Assembly (NCBI RefSeq): GCF_014252455.1
Contig: NZ_CP060245.1
Location: 345,690 to 409,689 of the forward strand
Length of the DNA: 64,000 nt
Reading direction: 5' to 3'
From: Blattabacterium cuenoti
GTDB lineage: Bacteria; Bacteroidota; Bacteroidia; Flavobacteriales; Blattabacteriaceae
Shown here piece by piece: positions 39,099 to 49,260 of the stretch. Position 1 is the stretch's first letter. Each line of letters starts with the position of its first letter. Under the pieces are notes generated by a model that saw nothing but the letters and a program-made list of their open reading frames with translations, searched no databases and was not told where the DNA came from. The translations under genes and the position numbers were made by a program.

Positions 39099-40490
39099 TT
39101 ATTTATGTATATAATATCTATTATTACGATTTTTTTTTATAATCATTAAATCATCATAATAATTATTTAATAAATAAATATTAATTTGTTGGATTATATC
39201 TAATATTACTCCTACTATAATTAATAAAGATGTTCCTCCAAAAAATAAAGAAAAATTTTGAGTAATTCCAATACGAAAAACTATAGAAGGAAGTATCGCA
39301 ATTATAGCTAATAAGATAGCTCCAGGAAGTGTAATTTTAGATAAAATAGAATCTATATATTCTACAGTTTCTCTTCCTGGTTTAATTTTTGGAATATGTC
39401 CTCCATTTCTTTTTAAATCATCAGAAATTTGATTACTAGGAATAGTAATTGCTGTATAAAAAAAAGTAAAAATTATTACTAATATAGAAAATAATAAATT
39501 ATACCATAATCCATAAATATCTTGAAAAAGATTAAAAATTTTTTTTATTTTTTCATTGTGAATATAATTATAAAAAGTCAATGGAAATAACATAATAGCT
39601 TGAGAAAAAATAATAGGCATCACTCCAGCTGCTGTCATTTTTAAAGGAATATATTGATGTTTTTTATGATGAAAATAATTTAATCCTAAATTTTTATAAT
39701 GTGATACATATTGAATTGGAATTTTTCTAATAGCTTGAATAATTAAAATAGAAAAAAAAATTACTAAAAACCATAATAATATTTCAATTAATAAAATCAT
39801 TAAACCTCCATTTCCAATTTTTAATCTATTTAATATTTCCTTAACAATAGCATCTGGAAAACGAGCTATGATTCCAGACATAATTATTAAAGAAATTCCA
39901 TTTCCTATTCCTTCATTAGTAATTTTTTCTCCTAACCATATAGTAAATAAAGTTCCAGATGTTAATATAAAAATTCCAATAACCCAAAATAAAGTTTTTC
40001 CAAAAATAGTATTTATATTTAATAAATATGTAGAAGAATAAGTAGAAAAAGGAATAAATTGTTTTGTTAAAGAAATTAAATATATAGGAGCCTGTATTAA
40101 ACATATTCCAATAGTTAACCATCTAATAAGAAAATTAATTTGTCTTTTTCCGCTTTCTCCATCTTTTTGTAATCTTTGTAATGAAGGAATAACAATACAC
40201 ATTAATTGCATAATAATAGATCCTGATATATAAGGCATTACTCCTAATGCTAAAATAGAAGCACGATTAAAAGCCCCTCCTGTGAAAGAAGAAAGAATTT
40301 GCATTAATCCTTTAGATCCTGAATTAATATTTTCCATAAAATCACTAATTCCTACAGGATTAATTCCAGGCAATGGAATATATGCACCAAAACGATATAT
40401 TAATAAAAAGCTTAAAGTAATTAAAATTTTTTTTCGTAATTCTTTTGCATTCCAAATATTATAAAATTTAATTAACACATTAGACATCAT
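39099..40490 (-). CDS. secY: protein translocase subunit SecY
   Basis: Channel subunit of the Sec translocon. The 463-residue protein has ten hydrophobic helices and the family landmarks YRFGAYIPLPGI, ALGVMPYISGSIIMQL, LIRWLTIG, ITNEGIGNGISLIIMSGI, IPLKMTAAGVMPIIFSQAI and KIKPGRETVEYI. Located at the end of the spc operon after rplO (5-nt gap), as in other bacteria. No secE is seen here. The encoded PBP is an obvious inner-membrane client. Confidence 0.97.
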   Translation of the reverse strand: MMSNVLIKFYNIWNAKELRKKILITLSFLLIYRFGAYIPLPGINPVGISDFMENINSGSKGLMQILSSFTGGAFNRASILALGVMPYISGSIIMQLMCIVIPSLQRLQKDGESGKRQINFLIRWLTIGICLIQAPIYLISLTKQFIPFSTYSSTYLLNINTIFGKTLFWVIGIFILTSGTLFTIWLGEKITNEGIGNGISLIIMSGIIARFPDAIVKEILNRLKIGNGGLMILLIEILLWFLVIFFSILIIQAIRKIPIQYVSHYKNLGLNYFHHKKHQYIPLKMTAAGVMPIIFSQAIMLFPLTFYNYIHNEKIKKIFNLFQDIYGLWYNLLFSILVIIFTFFYTAITIPSNQISDDLKRNGGHIPKIKPGRETVEYIDSILSKITLPGAILLAIIAILPSIVFRIGITQNFSLFFGGTSLLIIVGVILDIIQQINIYLLNNYYDDLMIIKKNRNNRYYIHK

Positions 40491-40495
40491 AATTT

Positions 40496-40954
40496 TTATT
40501 TACATAAAGCTTTCCCACCAAATTTTTCTATATAAAAAATAGCTTTTTTACTAAATTTAGATGCTTCAATCTTTAAAGAAGATTTAAATTTTCCTTTACC
40601 AGCTAAAATTTTAATTAAATCTTTTTTTTTAATTAAATTTTGATTTAAAAAAACTTTTTTATCAATAATTTTTGTATTTAAAAATTTTCCTTTATTTATT
40701 AAATCTTGTATAAGATCTAAATTAATTACTTTATATATTTTTTTTTTTATATTTTTAAATCCAAATTTAGGTAATCGTCTTTGAATAGGCATTTGTCCTC
40801 CTTCAAATCCAAATTTTTTAGAATATCCAGAACGGGATTTAGCTCCTTTATGTCCTCTACCACAAGTCCCTCCTTTTCCAGATCCTTGTCCTCTTCCTAA
40901 TCTTAATTTTTTTTTTTTTGATCCTTTTTTAGGAATTAAAAAATTTAATTTCAT
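40496..40954 (-). CDS. rplO: 50S ribosomal protein L15
   Basis: Late-assembly protein binding 23S rRNA. The 152 residues contain [49 protein letters not shown] and a C-terminal [23 protein letters not shown]. It begins only 17 nt after rpsE; the rpmD (L30) gene normally found between rpsE and rplO is absent. Confidence 0.96.
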   Translation of the reverse strand: MKLNFLIPKKGSKKKKLRLGRGQGSGKGGTCGRGHKGAKSRSGYSKKFGFEGGQMPIQRRLPKFGFKNIKKKIYKVINLDLIQDLINKGKFLNTKIIDKKVFLNQNLIKKKDLIKILAGKGKFKSSLKIEASKFSKKAIFYIEKFGGKALCK

Positions 40955-40971
40955 AAAATTTAATATTTTAT

Positions 40972-41484
40972 TTATCCATTTAATATTTTTTGAATTGAAA
41001 CCCCTCTTTGTTTTGAAATTATATAAACATCTCTCATAATACTTAATGCTTTAATAGTTGCTTTAATAATATTATGAGGATTAGAAGATCCTTTTGATTT
41101 AGATAAAACATTTCGTAATCCTACAGTTTCTAAAACTGCCCTCAATGCCCCTCCTGCAATAATTCCAGTACCTTCCGATGCCGGTCTAATAAGAATATGT
41201 GCTCCTCCATATTTTGCCTCTTGTTCATGAGGAATCGTTCCATTAGATATACAAACTTTACATAAATTTTTTTTTGCTTGTTCTCCAGCTTTATGTATAG
41301 CATCAGGAGCTTCTTTGGATTTTCCAAAACCATATCCTACTATTCCCTTTTCATTTCCTTTAATAACAATAGCACTAAAACTAAAATATCTCCTCCCTTT
41401 AGTCACTTTACAAACTCTAGTAACTCCGACTAATCGTTCTTTTAATTCTAAAAATTTAATTTTTTTTTCTTTATTAAAAACCAC
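40972..41484 (-). CDS. rpsE: 30S ribosomal protein S5
   Basis: Accuracy and mRNA-helicase protein of the small subunit. The 170 residues show [52 protein letters not shown] and the second domain [29 protein letters not shown]. It lies downstream of rplR (10 nt) and is followed directly by rplO. Confidence 0.97.
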   Translation of the reverse strand: MVFNKEKKIKFLELKERLVGVTRVCKVTKGRRYFSFSAIVIKGNEKGIVGYGFGKSKEAPDAIHKAGEQAKKNLCKVCISNGTIPHEQEAKYGGAHILIRPASEGTGIIAGGALRAVLETVGLRNVLSKSKGSSNPHNIIKATIKALSIMRDVYIISKQRGVSIQKILNG

Positions 41485-41494
41485 TTTTTTTATT

Positions 41495-41803
41495 TTAAAA
41501 ATCTAAACCCATTTTTCTAATTCCTTCTGCCAATGATTTAACTCTTCCATGATATAAATATTTTCTTTTATCAAAAACTAATTTTTTTATTTTTAAAACA
41601 AGAGCTTTATTTCCTAAATATTTACCTACTTCATAAGATAATTTTTTTTTATTAATTTTTTTATTTCTAAAAATTTTATTATTTGAAGAAATAGATACTA
41701 AAGTTTTTCCGGAAAGATCATCTATTATTTGAGCATAAATAGCTTTATTACTTCTAAAAATAGATATTCTAGGTCTATCATTATTTCCAATAATTTTTCT
41801 CAA
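41495..41803 (-). CDS. rplR: 50S ribosomal protein L18, short N-terminus, TTG start
   Basis: L18 binds 5S rRNA in the central protuberance. The 102-residue frame has [36 protein letters not shown] and the C-terminal [19 protein letters not shown]. No ATG is available. The first possible starts are TTG 41803 or ATT just before it, with an in-frame TAA right upstream. The basic N-terminal tail of about 15-17 residues that reaches 5S rRNA in homologues is therefore missing. It is packed 16 nt from rplF. Confidence 0.93.
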   Translation of the reverse strand: MRKIIGNNDRPRISIFRSNKAIYAQIIDDLSGKTLVSISSNNKIFRNKKINKKKLSYEVGKYLGNKALVLKIKKLVFDKRKYLYHGRVKSLAEGIRKMGLDF

Positions 41804-41819
41804 AATTTATTTATTTTTT

Positions 41820-42371
41820 TTAAGCAGATTTTCCAGTTTTTCTACGAACTTTTTCATTAAAATATCTTATTCCTTTTCCTTTATAAGGTTCAGGTTTTCT
41901 AAAAGAACGTATTTTCGCCGCTATAATACCTAACAATTGTTTATCATACGATTTTAAAATTAAAATAGGATTTTTTCCTTTTTCTATTTTAGTTTCTACT
42001 AAAATTTCTTTAGGAATTTTCATCATAATACTATGAGAAAATCCTAAATTAAATTCTAAAATTTTTTCATTTTTAAAAAAAGAAACTTTATATCCTATAC
42101 CTATTAATTCTAATATTTTAATAAAACCAACAGAAACTCCTTCTATCATATTGTTAATTAATACACGATATAATCCATGTAAAGATTTAGATTCTTTATC
42201 ATTTTTAATTCTATGTAATAATAATTTATTATTAGTTAATACTAATTTTATTTTATTAGAAATAATTTGACTTAAAATACCTAATTTTCCTTCTATTATT
42301 ACTGTATTTTTAACAATTTTTATATCTATATTTTTAGATATAAAAATTGGTTTATTCCCAATTCTAGACAT
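41820..42371 (-). CDS. rplF: 50S ribosomal protein L6
   Basis: Protein at the base of the L7/L12 stalk near the sarcin-ricin loop. The 183 residues start SRIGNKPIFISKNIDI, include GLYRVLINNMIEGVSVGFIKILELIGIGYK, and end with AAKIRSFRKPEPYKGKGIRY and FNEKVRRKTGKSA, the characteristic terminus. Confidence 0.96.
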   Translation of the reverse strand: MSRIGNKPIFISKNIDIKIVKNTVIIEGKLGILSQIISNKIKLVLTNNKLLLHRIKNDKESKSLHGLYRVLINNMIEGVSVGFIKILELIGIGYKVSFFKNEKILEFNLGFSHSIMMKIPKEILVETKIEKGKNPILILKSYDKQLLGIIAAKIRSFRKPEPYKGKGIRYFNEKVRRKTGKSA

Positions 42372-42386
42372 AATAATAAAAAATAT

Positions 42387-42779
42387 TTAATAAATAAAAC
42401 ATATAATTTCTCCTCCTATTTTTTTTTTTCTAGCTATTTTATCTGTAATTAATCCTTTAGAAGTTGAAATAATAGCTATTCCTAATCCGTTTAATACACG
42501 AGGAATATTTTTATACTTTGAATATTTTCTTAATCCTGGTTTACTAATTCTAATAATTTTTTGGATAACAGATATTTTTTTGTAATATTTTAAAGCTATT
42601 TTAATAATTTCTTTATTATTTTTTTTTTCTATTTTATAATCTAAAATATATCCATTTTCTAATAAAACATAAGTCAATTTTTTTTTTAATTTAGAAGATG
42701 GAATTGATAATAACAAATGTTTTGCAAAACAAGCGTTTCTAATTCTAGTTAAAAAATCAGCAATAGGATCTGTATTCAT
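42387..42779 (-). CDS. rpsH: 30S ribosomal protein S8
   Basis: Central-domain 16S-binding protein. The 130 residues show [53 protein letters not shown] and [19 protein letters not shown] with GGEIICFIY at the end. In E. coli S8 also represses the spc operon; no such site can be identified here. Lies 4 nt from rpsN. Confidence 0.96.
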   Translation of the reverse strand: MNTDPIADFLTRIRNACFAKHLLLSIPSSKLKKKLTYVLLENGYILDYKIEKKNNKEIIKIALKYYKKISVIQKIIRISKPGLRKYSKYKNIPRVLNGLGIAIISTSKGLITDKIARKKKIGGEIICFIY

Positions 42780-42783
42780 AAAA

Positions 42784-43053
42784 TTACCAACTAGCTTTTT
42801 TAACTCCTGGGATTAACCCTTGAGATACCATATTTCTAAAAATAATACGTGATATACCAAATTTACGCATATATCCTCTACATCTACCTGTTATAGAACA
42901 TCTATTTCGTAAACGTACTGGAGATGCATCTCTAGGTAATTTTTGTAATAATTCATAATTTTTAGAATTTTTTAAAAATTTTCTTTTTTTTGCATATTTT
43001 AAAACAATTCTTTCTCTTTTTTTTTGTCTAGCTTTTACTGATTCTTTTGCCAT
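42784..43053 (-). CDS. rpsN: 30S ribosomal protein S14 (zinc-independent type)
   Basis: The ATG at 43053 ([17 protein letters not shown]) gives 89 residues. A GTG or TTG further up would add ten residues and overlap rplE, without family support. It ends [26 protein letters not shown]...[11 protein letters not shown]. The paired zinc CxxC motifs are absent, so this is the longer zinc-independent form. Confidence 0.96.
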   Translation of the reverse strand: MAKESVKARQKKRERIVLKYAKKRKFLKNSKNYELLQKLPRDASPVRLRNRCSITGRCRGYMRKFGISRIIFRNMVSQGLIPGVKKASW

Positions 43054-43060
43054 TATATTA

Positions 43061-43609
43061 TTATTTTTGAAATGGAATACCAAAATAAGATAAAAGACTC
43101 TTCGCTTCTATATTATTCTTAGCAGTAGTTACAAATGTAATATTCATCCCCATATTTTTTCTAATTTTATCAATATTAATTTCAGGATAAATGATTTGTT
43201 CTATTATTCCCATATTATAATTTCCTTTTCCATCAAAACTACTATTCTTTACACCATTAAAATCTCTTACTCTAGGTAAAGAAATTGTAATTAATCTATC
43301 TAAAAATTCATACATTTTAATTCTTCGTAAAGTTACTTTCACTCCAATAGGAACTCCTTTCCTTAATTTAAAACCAGATTCATCATGTTTAGAATAACAA
43401 AAAATAGCTTTTTGTCCTACAATTTCTGTTATTTCTTTCATAGAAATATCTAAAATTTTTTTATCTAAAATAGATATTCCAATACCTTGATGTACTACTA
43501 TTTTTTTTAAAATAGGAACTTCCATAATAGAAGTATATTTAAATTTTTTTAATAAATTAGGAATTATTACCTCATAATATAATTTTTTTAATCTAGATTG
43601 ATATATCAT
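43061..43609 (-). CDS. rplE: 50S ribosomal protein L5
   Basis: Binds 5S rRNA and forms the B1b bridge. The 182-residue protein has [52 protein letters not shown] and the loop [18 protein letters not shown], ending [13 protein letters not shown]...[11 protein letters not shown]. The position between rplX and rpsN is canonical. Confidence 0.96.
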   Translation of the reverse strand: MIYQSRLKKLYYEVIIPNLLKKFKYTSIMEVPILKKIVVHQGIGISILDKKILDISMKEITEIVGQKAIFCYSKHDESGFKLRKGVPIGVKVTLRRIKMYEFLDRLITISLPRVRDFNGVKNSSFDGKGNYNMGIIEQIIYPEINIDKIRKNMGMNITFVTTAKNNIEAKSLLSYFGIPFQK

Positions 43610-43615
43610 TCTATT

Positions 43616-43855
43616 TTAGACTTTTTTTATATTATTACTTAATTTTTTTAAATTAGTTATATGTATAGGTGCTTCTTTTTCTATAATACCACCTTTAGTT
43701 TGTTTTGAACTAGGTTTAATATGTTTTTTAATCATATTGATCCCTTGAATAATCGCTTTTTTTTTTTTAACAATTACTTTCAAAACTACTCCTTGATTTC
43801 CTTTATAATTTCCAGATAAAATAGAAACTAAATCTCCTTTTTTAATCATAATCAT
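43616..43855 (-). CDS. rplX: 50S ribosomal protein L24
   Basis: Early-assembly protein with a KOW motif. The 79-residue frame MIMIKKGDLVSILSGNYKGN is followed by QGVVLKVIVKKKKAIIQGIN and IEKEAPIHITNLK. The start could equally be the second ATG two codons downstream (43849), since the family often begins MKIKKGD. It is shorter than typical L24 (about 100 residues), lacking part of the C-terminal tail. Confidence 0.94.
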   Translation of the reverse strand: MIMIKKGDLVSILSGNYKGNQGVVLKVIVKKKKAIIQGINMIKKHIKPSSKQTKGGIIEKEAPIHITNLKKLSNNIKKV

Positions 43856-43860
43856 TTTTT

Positions 43861-44232
43861 TTATAAAACTTCTTTTGCTAAAGATATAATTTTCATATAT
43901 TCTTTATCTCTTAATTCTTTAGCTACTGGACCAAATACTCTAGTTCCCATCATCTCTCCAGATGTATTTAAAAGCACACAAGCATTATCATCAAAACTAA
44001 TATAAGTCCCATCTATTCTTCTAATTCTTTTTTTAGTTCTAATTATTATTGCTTTAGCTATTTGTCCTTTTTTAATTATATTTCCACCAGAAATAGCTTC
44101 TTTAATTGTAACAATAATAGAATCTCCTAAAGAAGCGTATTTTTTTTTTGATCCACCTAATACACGAATAATTAACGCTATTTTAGCTCCAGTGTTATCA
44201 GATACTCTACATTTAGATTCTTGTTGTAACAT
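43861..44232 (-). CDS. rplN: 50S ribosomal protein L14
   Basis: Intersubunit protein, also the docking site of RsfS (encoded at 62601-62918). The 123 residues are MLQQESKCRVSDNTGAKIA, then DSIIVTIKEAISGGNIIKKG, DNACVLLNTSGEMMGTRVFGP and RDKEYMKIISLAKEVL. Its first 20 nt overlap the run-on 3' end of rpsQ. Confidence 0.97.
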   Translation of the reverse strand: MLQQESKCRVSDNTGAKIALIIRVLGGSKKKYASLGDSIIVTIKEAISGGNIIKKGQIAKAIIIRTKKRIRRIDGTYISFDDNACVLLNTSGEMMGTRVFGPVAKELRDKEYMKIISLAKEVL

Positions 44233-44524
44233 TATTTTTTTTTTCTAAAATAGAAACTAACCTCCAACATTTATATTTACTAATAGGACGTGTTTCCATA
44301 ATTTTTACTTTATCACCTTTTTTAGAAACATTTTTTTCATCATGAACCATATATTTTTTTTTTATTAAAATACTTTTTCCATAATATTTATGTTTTACTT
44401 TTTTTAACTCAACAACAACTATAGTTTTTTTCATTTTATTACTAACTACAATTCCTTGTCTTTGTTTTCTAACATTTCTTTTTTTTAAAGAAAAAATAGA
44501 TAATTTTTTTTTTTCATTTATCAT
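44213..44524 (-). CDS. rpsQ: 30S ribosomal protein S17
   Basis: Primary 16S-binding OB-fold protein. Core: KRNVRKQRQGIVVSNKMKKTI, KKYMVHDEKN, GDKVKIMETRPISKYKCWRLVSI. The frame is 103 residues against about 85 in homologues. There is an extra N-terminal stretch from the ATG overlapping rpmC by 4 nt, and a C-terminal run-on (KKNNVTTRI) that crosses 20 nt into rplN because the ancestral stop is lost. Confidence 0.95.
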   Translation of the reverse strand: MINEKKKLSIFSLKKRNVRKQRQGIVVSNKMKKTIVVVELKKVKHKYYGKSILIKKKYMVHDEKNVSKKGDKVKIMETRPISKYKCWRLVSILEKKNNVTTRI

Positions 44525-44712
44525 TTCTTTCTTATATTTAATTCTGTTTTTAATTGAGCAATATTTTTTCTTAAAAATCTAATTTCTATAGGATTTTTTT
44601 TTAATCCAAAAGTATGATCAAAAATTATTTTTTGATAAAAATTTTTTTTTTTTATTAAATAATCTTGAATATTTTCTATAGTTAACTTTTTTAAAGTTGT
44701 ATCTTTTTTCAT
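44521..44712 (-). CDS. rpmC: 50S ribosomal protein L29
   Basis: A small helical-hairpin protein at the tunnel exit. The 63 residues have the family pattern with the conserved segment GLKKNPIEIRFLRKNIAQLKTEL (key N-P and R..IA.L.T). Its stop and the rpsQ start overlap by 4 nt, and its start shares one base with the rplP stop, so L16-L29-S17 are translationally coupled. Confidence 0.93.
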   Translation of the reverse strand: MKKDTTLKKLTIENIQDYLIKKKNFYQKIIFDHTFGLKKNPIEIRFLRKNIAQLKTELNIRKK

Positions 44713-45128
44713 TATATCAATTCTTTGGAAAAAACAAATTTAATTTTTATAGGAAGTTTTTGAGAAGCTAATCTTAAAGCTTCTTTAGCAATTTGAATTT
44801 CTACTCCATCTATTTCAAATATAATTCTTCCAGGTTTTACTACAGCAACCCAAAATTCTACAGGCCCTTTTCCTTTACCCATACGAACTTCTTGTGGTTT
44901 TTTAGTAGCAGGTTTATCAGGAAAAATATTAATCCATAATCTTCCCTCTCTTTTCATATATCTAGTCGCAGCAATACGAGCTGCTTCTATTTGTTGAGAA
45001 GTAATCCATTTCCCTTCTAAAGCTTTAATTCCATATAAACCCCTTGATAAAAAAACACCTTTAGATGAATTTCCACGTATACGTCCTTTTTGCTTTTTTT
45101 TATATTTTGTTTTCTTTGGTTGTAACAT
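44712..45128 (-). CDS. rplP: 50S ribosomal protein L16
   Basis: Protein near the peptidyl-transferase centre and A-site tRNA. The 138 residues show [59 protein letters not shown] and [19 protein letters not shown], a full match. Shares one base with rpmC. Confidence 0.97.
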   Translation of the reverse strand: MLQPKKTKYKKKQKGRIRGNSSKGVFLSRGLYGIKALEGKWITSQQIEAARIAATRYMKREGRLWINIFPDKPATKKPQEVRMGKGKGPVEFWVAVVKPGRIIFEIDGVEIQIAKEALRLASQKLPIKIKFVFSKELI

Positions 45129-45155
45129 ATCAATAAAACTAACTAATAAAAAAAA

Positions 45156-45866
45156 TTAATATTTTTTTTTCCTATTTAAAAAAGAATTTTTATTATATGT
45201 TCTGTGTTTTTTTTGTATTCCTCCAAATATAGAAAATAATTCTTTTTTTCCATATATCTCTCCTTTCATTATCCAAACTTTAATTCCTATACTACCATAA
45301 ATAGTATGAGCTACTGACATATAATAATCTACATTTGCACGAAATGTTCCCAATGAAATACGTCCCTCTTTATAAGATTCACATCTTGCCATTTCAGCTC
45401 CATTTAATCTTCCAGAAATTTGAATTTTAATACCTATAGCATTCATTCTCATTGCAGATAAAATAGAAATTTTTATTGATTTTTTATAAGATATTCTATT
45501 TTCTAATTGTCTCACTAAATTTTTAACCACTAAAGGAGCATCTAATTCAGGACGTTTAACTTCTGAAATATTAATTTTAACTTCTTTTTTTGTTAGTTTT
45601 TTTAATTCTTTTCTAACTGTATCAACCTCATCACCTCCTCTTCCTATAACCAAAGCAGGTCGTGATGTTCTAATTGTTAATATTAATACTTTTAATGTTC
45701 TTTCTATAAAAATTCTAGAAACAATCCCTTTTGGAAGACGTGCTTCAATATATCTTCTTACTTTAAAATCTTCTTTAATTCTATCTTTATAATTATTACA
45801 CCAACTAGATTCCCATCCTTTAATAATTCCTAAACGATTTACAATTGGATTAGTTTTTTGACCCAT
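45156..45866 (-). CDS. rpsC: 30S ribosomal protein S3
   Basis: mRNA-entry protein. The 236-residue protein has [20 protein letters not shown], the KH domain with [20 protein letters not shown], and the C-terminal [19 protein letters not shown]...[14 protein letters not shown]. The start overlaps the end of rplV by 17 nt. Confidence 0.97.
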   Translation of the reverse strand: MGQKTNPIVNRLGIIKGWESSWCNNYKDRIKEDFKVRRYIEARLPKGIVSRIFIERTLKVLILTIRTSRPALVIGRGGDEVDTVRKELKKLTKKEVKINISEVKRPELDAPLVVKNLVRQLENRISYKKSIKISILSAMRMNAIGIKIQISGRLNGAEMARCESYKEGRISLGTFRANVDYYMSVAHTIYGSIGIKVWIMKGEIYGKKELFSIFGGIQKKHRTYNKNSFLNRKKKY

Positions 45867-46248
45867 AATTAATATTTCTATTTTCTAAAAAAACAATAAT
45901 TTTACTTGATCTTTTTCTAATTTTATGACCTCTTCCTTGAGGAACAGGACGTAATCTTTTTAAAGTTTTTCCTTGATTTACTTGAATATTTTTAATATAT
46001 AAAAAATCTTCTTGTAAATTAAGATTATTCATACTACATTTTTTACGCCAATTAAATAATGATGAAATAAGTAATTTTCTTAAAAAAATAGAAACTTGTT
46101 TTTTTTTGCTATATTTTAATATATCTAAAGCAGATAATAATTTTTTATTTTTAATTAAATTAACTATCAACCTCATTTTTCTTGGAGATTTTCGAATTCC
46201 ATTTAAAATAGCAGATACTTTAATAATCTTATCTTCTTGATAATTCAT
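45850..46248 (-). CDS. rplV: 50S ribosomal protein L22
   Basis: Lines the exit tunnel with its beta-hairpin. The 132 residues contain [36 protein letters not shown] and the tunnel hairpin [21 protein letters not shown]. The last residues overlap rpsC by 17 nt. The family pattern is clear despite heavy lysine/isoleucine drift. Confidence 0.95.
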   Translation of the reverse strand: MNYQEDKIIKVSAILNGIRKSPRKMRLIVNLIKNKKLLSALDILKYSKKKQVSIFLRKLLISSLFNWRKKCSMNNLNLQEDFLYIKNIQVNQGKTLKRLRPVPQGRGHKIRKRSSKIIVFLENRNINYGSKN

Positions 46249-46268
46249 TTATTTATAAATAAATTTTT

Positions 46269-46553
46269 TTAATTTTTGATTGTTTTTAATTTTTTAGATC
46301 CAGCATGTCCTTTAAAATTTCTAGTTGGAGCAAATTCACCTAATTTATGTCCAATCATATTTTCTGTAATATACACATTAATAAATTTTATTCCATTATG
46401 AACTGCAAAAGTTTGTCCTACAAAATCTGGTAAAATTGTTGATCTTCTTGACCATGTTTTAATTATAACTTTTTTTTCATGCTTTATATTTTTTAATACT
46501 TTTTTATATAATTTATAAAAAACAAATGGCCCTTTTTTTAAAGATCTAGCCAT
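46269..46553 (-). CDS. rpsS: 30S ribosomal protein S19
   Basis: Head protein next to S13. The 94 residues begin [19 protein letters not shown] and include [40 protein letters not shown] and [19 protein letters not shown], a near-perfect family match. Confidence 0.97.
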   Translation of the reverse strand: MARSLKKGPFVFYKLYKKVLKNIKHEKKVIIKTWSRRSTILPDFVGQTFAVHNGIKFINVYITENMIGHKLGEFAPTRNFKGHAGSKKLKTIKN

Positions 46554-46566
46554 AATAATAAAAATT

Positions 46567-47391
46567 TTATTTTTTTCTTCTTTCTAAAATATATTTATCT
46601 GAATATTTTTTTTTAGAACGAGTTCTAAATCCTTTAGATGAAATTCCTTTTCTACTTCTAGGAATACCTCCAGACGCTTTTCCTTCTCCACCACCCATTG
46701 GATGATCAACAGGATTCATAGCTACACCTCTAGTTCTAGGTCTCCTTCCTAAATGACGTTTTTTTCCTGCTTTTCCATATACTTCTAATTGATGATCTAT
46801 ATTAGAGACTATTCCTATAGTAGCCATACAATGAATAAAAATCATTCGAACTTCTCCAGAAGGAAATTTAATAGTAGCATATTTTTTATCTTTTGCAAAT
46901 AATTGAGCATAAGCTCCTGCACTTCTAGCTATTTTAGCTCCTTGTCCAGGAATTAATTCTATACAAGATATATTAGTTCCTAATGGAATTTCACTTAAAA
47001 AAGTAGAATTTCCTATATTAAAAGGTATTTTTTTTCCTGAAATAATTTCTTGTCCTACTTTAAATCCATCCATAGTTATTATATAACTTTTTTCTCCATC
47101 TTTATAATGTATTAATGATATATAAGAGGATCTATTAGGATCATATTCTATAGATTTAACAATACCCAATATTCCAAATTTTTTTCTTTTAAAATCAATT
47201 ATTCTATATTTTTTTTTATGTCCACCACCAAAATACCGAATAGTTCTTTTGCCATAATTATTTCTACCACCAGATTTAATTTTTCCTTTAGTAAAACATT
47301 TTTCAGGAAATGATTTAGTAATTTCATTAAAACTATTAATAATTTTAAATCTTTGACCAGGTGTTGTTGGTTTTAATTTTTTTATGGGCAT
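46567..47391 (-). CDS. rplB: 50S ribosomal protein L2
   Basis: Required for peptidyl-transfer activity and subunit joining. The 274 residues have [14 protein letters not shown], the repeated-glycine core, [20 protein letters not shown], and the catalytic-region loop [20 protein letters not shown] (the conserved histidine is in DHPMGGGEG). Its start shares one base with the rplW stop. Confidence 0.97.
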   Translation of the reverse strand: MPIKKLKPTTPGQRFKIINSFNEITKSFPEKCFTKGKIKSGGRNNYGKRTIRYFGGGHKKKYRIIDFKRKKFGILGIVKSIEYDPNRSSYISLIHYKDGEKSYIITMDGFKVGQEIISGKKIPFNIGNSTFLSEIPLGTNISCIELIPGQGAKIARSAGAYAQLFAKDKKYATIKFPSGEVRMIFIHCMATIGIVSNIDHQLEVYGKAGKKRHLGRRPRTRGVAMNPVDHPMGGGEGKASGGIPRSRKGISSKGFRTRSKKKYSDKYILERRKK

Positions 47392-47681
47392 TATATTTCT
47401 TTTTTATCAAAAAAATCAATTTTATGATTTTTTTTTAATTGAACTATTACTTTTTTAAATTTATTAGTTTTCCCATATAAAAAACCTTTTTTTGTAAATT
47501 TAGATTTATTTTTTCTATAATAAATCATTGTTCTTATTTTTTCAATATCAACTCCAAATATTTGATTAATTCTTTTTTTTATTTGATTTTTATTATTATT
47601 AATATCAACAGAAAAAGTATAACAAAATCTTTTTTCTTCTTTAGAAGACTTCTCTGATATAAAAGGTTTTATTAAAATCAT
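47391..47681 (-). CDS. rplW: 50S ribosomal protein L23
   Basis: Tunnel-exit protein that docks trigger factor and SRP. The 96-residue protein begins [20 protein letters not shown] and has [31 protein letters not shown], the family signature region (key N..I...I...F.V....VRT). The position between rplD and rplB is canonical. Confidence 0.93.
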   Translation of the reverse strand: MILIKPFISEKSSKEEKRFCYTFSVDINNNKNQIKKRINQIFGVDIEKIRTMIYYRKNKSKFTKKGFLYGKTNKFKKVIVQLKKNHKIDFFDKKEI

Positions 47682-47683
47682 AA

Positions 47684-48310
47684 TTAATAAAATAATTTAT
47701 GAATCATTTTTACTGAACTTTCAGTAAAAATAATATATAAATAATTTAATAAAAAATAACTATTCAATTCAGATATAGTTAATAATTTAATTTTTTTTAA
47801 ATTTCTAGATGATAAATATAAATTATTATTTAATTTTTCTACAACAATTAATGATTTTTTATTCATTAATTTTAATGATTTTAAAATATTTACAAATAAT
47901 TTAGTTTTAGGACTATTTAATTGAATATCTTCAATAATTTTAATTTTATTTTTTTTTAATTTATATTCTATAATTGATTTTTTTACTAAATGCTTAGTTT
48001 TTTTATTAATTTTTATTATATAATTTCTTGGTTTTGGACCAAAAATTCGACCTCCACCTCTAAATATAGGATTTTTAATACTTCCTTTTCTAGAACCTCC
48101 AGTTCCTTTTTGTCTATGTAATTTTCTATTACTTCCAGATATATCTCCTCTTTCTTTAGATTTATGAGTACCTTGTCTTTGTGCTAATAAATATCTTTTT
48201 ATTTCTAAATAAATAGAATGATCATAATTTTTTTTAGAAAATAAAGAATCATTAAATTCTATTACTTTTTTAGTAAAATTTCCTTGAATATTTAAAATTT
48301 GTAATTTCAT
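47684..48310 (-). CDS. rplD: 50S ribosomal protein L4
   Basis: Tunnel-constriction protein. The 208-residue protein has [41 protein letters not shown] and [17 protein letters not shown], the RNA-binding loop. In E. coli L4 represses the S10 operon; no leader for that is visible here. Its start lies 41 nt inside the end of the rplC frame. Confidence 0.95.
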   Translation of the reverse strand: MKLQILNIQGNFTKKVIEFNDSLFSKKNYDHSIYLEIKRYLLAQRQGTHKSKERGDISGSNRKLHRQKGTGGSRKGSIKNPIFRGGGRIFGPKPRNYIIKINKKTKHLVKKSIIEYKLKKNKIKIIEDIQLNSPKTKLFVNILKSLKLMNKKSLIVVEKLNNNLYLSSRNLKKIKLLTISELNSYFLLNYLYIIFTESSVKMIHKLFY

Positions 48311-48935
48311 ATTTTTTTTTTATCATTAAATATGATTTTTTATTTCCTGGAATTGATCCTTTTAATATTAAAAAATTATTATCACTATCTATTTTTAAAA
48401 TTTTGATATTTTTAATAGTAACATTTTTTCCACCCATTCTACCAGCCATTTTTTTTCCTTTAAAAACACGAGAAGGATCTGATCCTGCGCCAATAGATCC
48501 AGGAGATCTTAAACGATTATGTTGTCCATGACTACTTTCTCCTACTCCTGAAAATCCATGTCTTTTTACTACACCTTGAAATCCTTTTCCTTTAGAAAAA
48601 CTTTTTACATCTACATATTCTCCTTCTAAAAATGAATTAATATTTATTATAGATCCTAATTTTAATTCAGGATAAAAAATTTTACTTTTAAATTCTAATA
48701 ATTTTTTTTTTGGAGTAACTCCAGATTTTTTAAAATGACCTTGTAAAGATTTACAAGTATGTTTTTTCTTTTTATCAATTATTCCTAATTGAACAGAAAA
48801 ATATCCATCTGTTTTAATAGTTTTTATTTGTATAATATAACATGGATAAATTTTTATTATTGTACATGGAATATTTTTTCCATTTTTTGAAAAAATACTT
48901 GTCATTCCACAATTTATTCCTATTAATCCAACCAT
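48270..48935 (-). CDS. rplC: 50S ribosomal protein L3
   Basis: Early assembly initiator at the A-site entry. The 221 residues have [37 protein letters not shown] and [20 protein letters not shown] with KKMAGRMGG. The last 14 residues ([14 protein letters not shown]) follow the normal end around SYLMIKK and look like run-on into rplD after stop-codon loss. Confidence 0.96.
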   Translation of the reverse strand: MVGLIGINCGMTSIFSKNGKNIPCTIIKIYPCYIIQIKTIKTDGYFSVQLGIIDKKKKHTCKSLQGHFKKSGVTPKKKLLEFKSKIFYPELKLGSIININSFLEGEYVDVKSFSKGKGFQGVVKRHGFSGVGESSHGQHNRLRSPGSIGAGSDPSRVFKGKKMAGRMGGKNVTIKNIKILKIDSDNNFLILKGSIPGNKKSYLMIKKKYEITNFKYSRKFY

Positions 48936-48939
48936 TTTT

Positions 48940-49245
48940 TTATACTTTAATTTCAGCTTCTACTCCACTAGGTAATTCCAATTTCATTAAAGCATCTACT
49001 GTTTTGGATGATGCATTATGAATTTGCAATAATCTTTTATGAGTAGGAAGTAAAAATTGTTCTCTTGATTTTTTATTAACATGAGGAGATCGTAAAACTG
49101 TAAATATTTTTTTTTCCGTAGGTAATGGAATTGGTCCATTTAAAATAACTCCTGTTGGAATAACAGATTTTACAATTCTCTCAGCAGATTTATCTAATAA
49201 ATTATAATCATAAGATTTTAATTTAATTTTTATATCATGACCCAT
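48940..49245 (-). CDS. rpsJ: 30S ribosomal protein S10
   Basis: Head protein; in E. coli also NusE in antitermination. The 101 residues contain [41 protein letters not shown] and [20 protein letters not shown], ending [10 protein letters not shown]. First gene of the S10 block, 15 nt after fusA. Confidence 0.97.
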   Translation of the reverse strand: MGHDIKIKLKSYDYNLLDKSAERIVKSVIPTGVILNGPIPLPTEKKIFTVLRSPHVNKKSREQFLLPTHKRLLQIHNASSKTVDALMKLELPSGVEAEIKV

Positions 49246-49260
49246 ATAATTAATTTATTC

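Noticed and set aside
39916-40122. 68-codon minus-strand frame within secY
   Set aside because: Same-strand alternate frame of secY; no homology.
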